Source: Acidimicrobiia bacterium
GTDB lineage: Bacteria > Actinomycetota > Acidimicrobiia > IMCC26256 > BP-133
Direction: 5' to 3'
Length of the DNA: 7,081 nt
Assembly (NCBI GenBank): GCA_025923175.1
Contig: JAICGL010000206.1
Location: 1 to 7,081, forward strand
Shown: positions 5,070 to 7,081 of the stretch, in pieces
Layout of the letters: each line of letters begins with the position of its first letter
Numbering within the stretch: the first letter of the stretch is position 1
Position numbers and translations under genes: made by a program
Notes under the pieces: generated by a model
Seen by the model: only the letters and a program-made list of their open reading frames with translations
Databases searched by the model: none
Told to the model about the DNA's origin: nothing

Positions 5070-6563
5070 TCACCGTCCGCTGCGGGAGCGGGCGAGCCAC
5101 TGGTCGACGGGGGCGTAGTCGTCGGTGAGGACGCGTGCGTCGTCGGCGAACCTGGTGGCCTCGCCGTCGAGGGCCACCTTCTCCTGACCGTTGCGGGCTC
5201 GGATGAGGGCGTCGAGGCGGGCGTGGTCGAAGGGGCGGTCCGAGGCGGCCAGCACGAAGTTGCCGCCCTGGTCGCCGGCGAGGCTGGACGGCGGGGCGAG
5301 GACGGCCACGTGGGAGAAGACGGCGGCCAGCGTGACGGCCTCGCCGCGGGCGAAGCGCAGCGGCGGGTAGTCGATGAGGTTCAAGACGTAGAGCCCGTCG
5401 GGTCGCATCACCCGCTTGACGTCGCTCAGGAACTCGCGGGTCGTCAGATGCCAGGGAACGCTGAGATCGCCGAAGGCGTCGCCGACGACGAGGTCCTGCG
5501 AATCGTCGGGCAGGCGGCGGGTCAGCAGGCGGGCGTCGCCCACCTCAACTCGCAGGTCCGGCCCGGTGACGAGCGCAAGGTGCTCGCGAGCCAGTCCGAC
5601 GAGTTCGGGGTCGAGCTCGAACACGACGTGCCGGGAACCGGGATAGACGGCCCTCAGGTAGCGGGGCATGGTGAACCCGCCGCCGCCGATGTGCAGCGCG
5701 TCGAACGGTCGCCGTTCCGCAGCGTCGGACGGGCGGTCCGCAGCGATCACGTCGGCGAAGTTCTTGGCGTAGCGCAGCTCGATGTGCCTCGAGTCGTTCA
5801 CGTCGACGTAGCTGTGCCGCGTGATATCGAGCCAGAGGGATCGCCCGCCCGGCCTTGCCGGATCGGGGATGATCCGGGCGCAGTGGTAGCGGGTCTCGAC
5901 GTCGCAGGGCCCGTCCGACACGGCGCCGACCGTGCCCGCTCCAGCCGCCACCGCGAGGCCCACGCACAGCAGCGTCGCCGGTGGTCGGGGCCGGGCCAGG
6001 CCGACCCACAACCCGAGACCGGTGACCACCAGGGCGACCCCGACGGCGATGATCACGGTGCTGGTGGCGGCGGCGGCCACCAGCACGAAGCCCGCCACGA
6101 ACGTGCCGACGATGGCGCCGGCTGTACCGACGGCCGACAGGCGCCCGACGACCGAACCGGTGACCTCGAGGTCCCGCAACTGCAACTTCACGATCGTGGG
6201 GTGCACCGCGCTGAGGACCGCGGCGGGGAGGAAGAACCCGACGGTCGCCAGACCGATGATGTCGTCGGCCGCACCGAGGCTCGGATGGCCTGCGCCATGC
6301 ACAGCCGCCGGCGACAGCATCGCCAAGGCGCCGCCGCCAACCATCAGCGGGCCCAGCGTCTTGCGAGGATCGACCCGGTCCGCCAGGCGGCCGCCCAGCC
6401 ATGTGCCCAGCGAGATCCCGGCCAGGACGATACCGATCACCGAGGTGTAGGTCTCCAGACGCACCCCGACGTACGGGGCCAGCAACCGCCCGGCCAAAAT
6501 CTCGAGCACCAGCACAGCCCCGGACGTGAAGAACACCACTGATCCCGCCAGCCACGTCGGCAT
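5070..6563 (-). CDS. membrane protein fused to spermidine-synthase-like methyltransferase-fold domain, 497 aa
   Basis: The N-terminal ~215 residues are a transporter-like membrane region with about six to seven hydrophobic segments (near 7-30, 40-60, 72-90, 102-123, 142-165, 167-190 and 197-215). It starts with the family-typical VLEILAGRLLAPYVG and TSVIGIVLAGISLGTWLGGRLADR. The rest is a cytoplasmic Rossmann-type domain like that of spermidine synthase. The nucleotide-binding loop LHIGGGGFTMPRYL is at 290-303, the acidic ribose-binding end of strand two is FELDPE (315-320), GDAR lies at 342-345, and VVGDAFGDLSVPWHLTTREF at 359-378. The conserved tail TDDYAPVD is at 480-487. This matches proteins annotated as fused MFS/spermidine synthase, whose substrate is not established. 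No S-adenosylmethionine decarboxylase is in the window. It starts 9 bases after the HAD gene stop, so the two are almost surely co-transcribed. No good ribosome-binding site is seen. Confidence 0.92.
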   Translation of the reverse strand: MPTWLAGSVVFFTSGAVLVLEILAGRLLAPYVGVRLETYTSVIGIVLAGISLGTWLGGRLADRVDPRKTLGPLMVGGGALAMLSPAAVHGAGHPSLGAADDIIGLATVGFFLPAAVLSAVHPTIVKLQLRDLEVTGSVVGRLSAVGTAGAIVGTFVAGFVLVAAAATSTVIIAVGVALVVTGLGLWVGLARPRPPATLLCVGLAVAAGAGTVGAVSDGPCDVETRYHCARIIPDPARPGGRSLWLDITRHSYVDVNDSRHIELRYAKNFADVIAADRPSDAAERRPFDALHIGGGGFTMPRYLRAVYPGSRHVVFELDPELVGLAREHLALVTGPDLRVEVGDARLLTRRLPDDSQDLVVGDAFGDLSVPWHLTTREFLSDVKRVMRPDGLYVLNLIDYPPLRFARGEAVTLAAVFSHVAVLAPPSSLAGDQGGNFVLAASDRPFDHARLDALIRARNGQEKVALDGEATRFADDARVLTDDYAPVDQWLARSRSGR

Positions 6564-6572
6564 CCGGGCACT

Positions 6573-7081
6573 CTAGGGCCCGAGCAGCGCCAGAATTGAT
6601 TCGGTGTCGGTGAGGTCGTCGACGACGTGATCGGCGCCGGCGGTGTCGAGGGCCGCCCGGGGGGCGAAGCCGGTGGCGACCAGGAGGCAGTGGACGCCGC
6701 CGGCCTGGGCGCAGGCGGCGTCGAGGGGGGTGTCGCCGATCACCCAGACGCCGGAACGGTCGACGGGCCCGTAGTTGCGCTCGATACGGGAGAGGGCCAC
6801 CTCGACGAGGGCGTTGCGGTCGGCGTTGTCGCTGCCGTAGGCGCCGACTTCCAGGTCGGGCCAACGGGGAAGGTCGAAGGCGTCGAGTTTGACGGCGGCG
6901 TTGGCTGCGGTGTTGCCGGTCAGGACGGTCTGCACCGCGCCCGAGCGCTGCAACCGCTCCAAGAGCGCGGGCACACCGGGCAGGATCTGCCCGCGCTCCC
7001 GGATCCGGTCACGGCCGGCGGCGACGAGCCGCTCGGTCTCGGCCAGCAGGCCGGGAAGGCCAACCTCCGCATCGTCGTGCA
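6573..7081 (-). CDS. HAD-family hydrolase/phosphatase, C-terminal part (cut by right window edge)
   Basis: The frame is open from the right edge to a TAG at 6573-6575, so the true start lies outside the window. About 169 residues are seen. They carry haloacid-dehalogenase-superfamily motif II (VLTGN, with the conserved Thr), a Lys in AVKLDAF that fits motif III, and motif IV in VWVIGDTPLDAACAQA, where the Asp binds magnesium. GVPALLERLQRSG before motif II is the usual phosphoglycolate-phosphatase-like context. The nucleophile motif DxDxT is expected upstream and cannot be checked. A GTG at 6974 is internal, because clear coding sequence continues above it (RERGQILPGVPALLERL). It probably removes phosphate from a small metabolite; the substrate is unknown. 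It is the upstream partner of the spermidine-synthase-like gene in a tight two-gene unit. Confidence 0.93.
   Translation of the reverse strand, partial: HDDAEVGLPGLLAETERLVAAGRDRIRERGQILPGVPALLERLQRSGAVQTVLTGNTAANAAVKLDAFDLPRWPDLEVGAYGSDNADRNALVEVALSRIERNYGPVDRSGVWVIGDTPLDAACAQAGGVHCLLVATGFAPRAALDTAGADHVVDDLTDTESILALLGP

Noticed and set aside
5223..6542. Long plus-strand open frame opposite the membrane/spermidine-synthase-like gene, plus another minus-strand frame at 5545-6864
   Set aside because: Both are low-complexity Arg/Gly/His-rich translations with no domain. The frame at 5070-6563 has membrane segments and a nucleotide-binding loop in proper order.
1..7081. Mobile element, CRISPR array, defence system or tRNA gene
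   Set aside because: I saw no transposase or integrase motifs, no direct-repeat arrays with spacers, no terminal repeats and no cloverleaf candidates on either strand.

Overview
This is a high-GC stretch with nine protein genes, most starting with ATG and some with GTG, packed tightly. No tRNA, rRNA, CRISPR array, transposase or integrase is visible. The G/C-rich third codon positions, a response regulator of the type common in actinomycetes, GTG starts and a lipoprotein with a Ser/Thr-rich linker all point to an actinobacterium. My guess is the Acidimicrobiia side of the phylum, but this is inference from style, not a phylogenetic result.

Left part (1-974). On the minus strand, a short 75-residue protein gene (602-829) lies upstream of a membrane sensor gene with a MASE1 domain. 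The MASE1 gene runs off the left edge, so its output domain is unseen. A 145-base intergenic region (830-974) separates this unit from a divergent plus-strand gene. It holds a candidate promoter with a palindrome between its -35 and -10 boxes.

Centre (975-4043). The plus-strand gene encodes a short CodA-like amidohydrolase. It keeps the metal and catalytic residues of cytosine deaminase but lacks both flanking beta-domain segments and the cytosine-binding glutamine. Its end overlaps by 19 bases, tail to tail, with a NarL/LuxR-type response regulator on the minus strand. Upstream of the regulator, on the same strand and spaced as a possible operon, are a 67-residue highly charged small protein and an NAD(P)-dependent extended SDR resembling dihydroflavonol reductases.

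Right part (4044-7081). A secreted lipoprotein diverges from the SDR and is followed on the same strand by a SnoaL/NTF2-fold protein. Converging on these from the right is a two-gene minus-strand operon: a HAD-family phosphatase (cut by the right edge) and, 9 bases downstream, a membrane protein fused to a spermidine-synthase-like domain. A GC-rich hairpin lies between the convergent ends.

The window looks like ordinary chromosomal housekeeping and accessory metabolism rather than a defence or mobile island. I do not see a coherent new multi-gene system. The most unusual item is the trimmed amidohydrolase of unknown substrate with its possible operator, followed by the small charged protein next to a response regulator that has no adjacent kinase.
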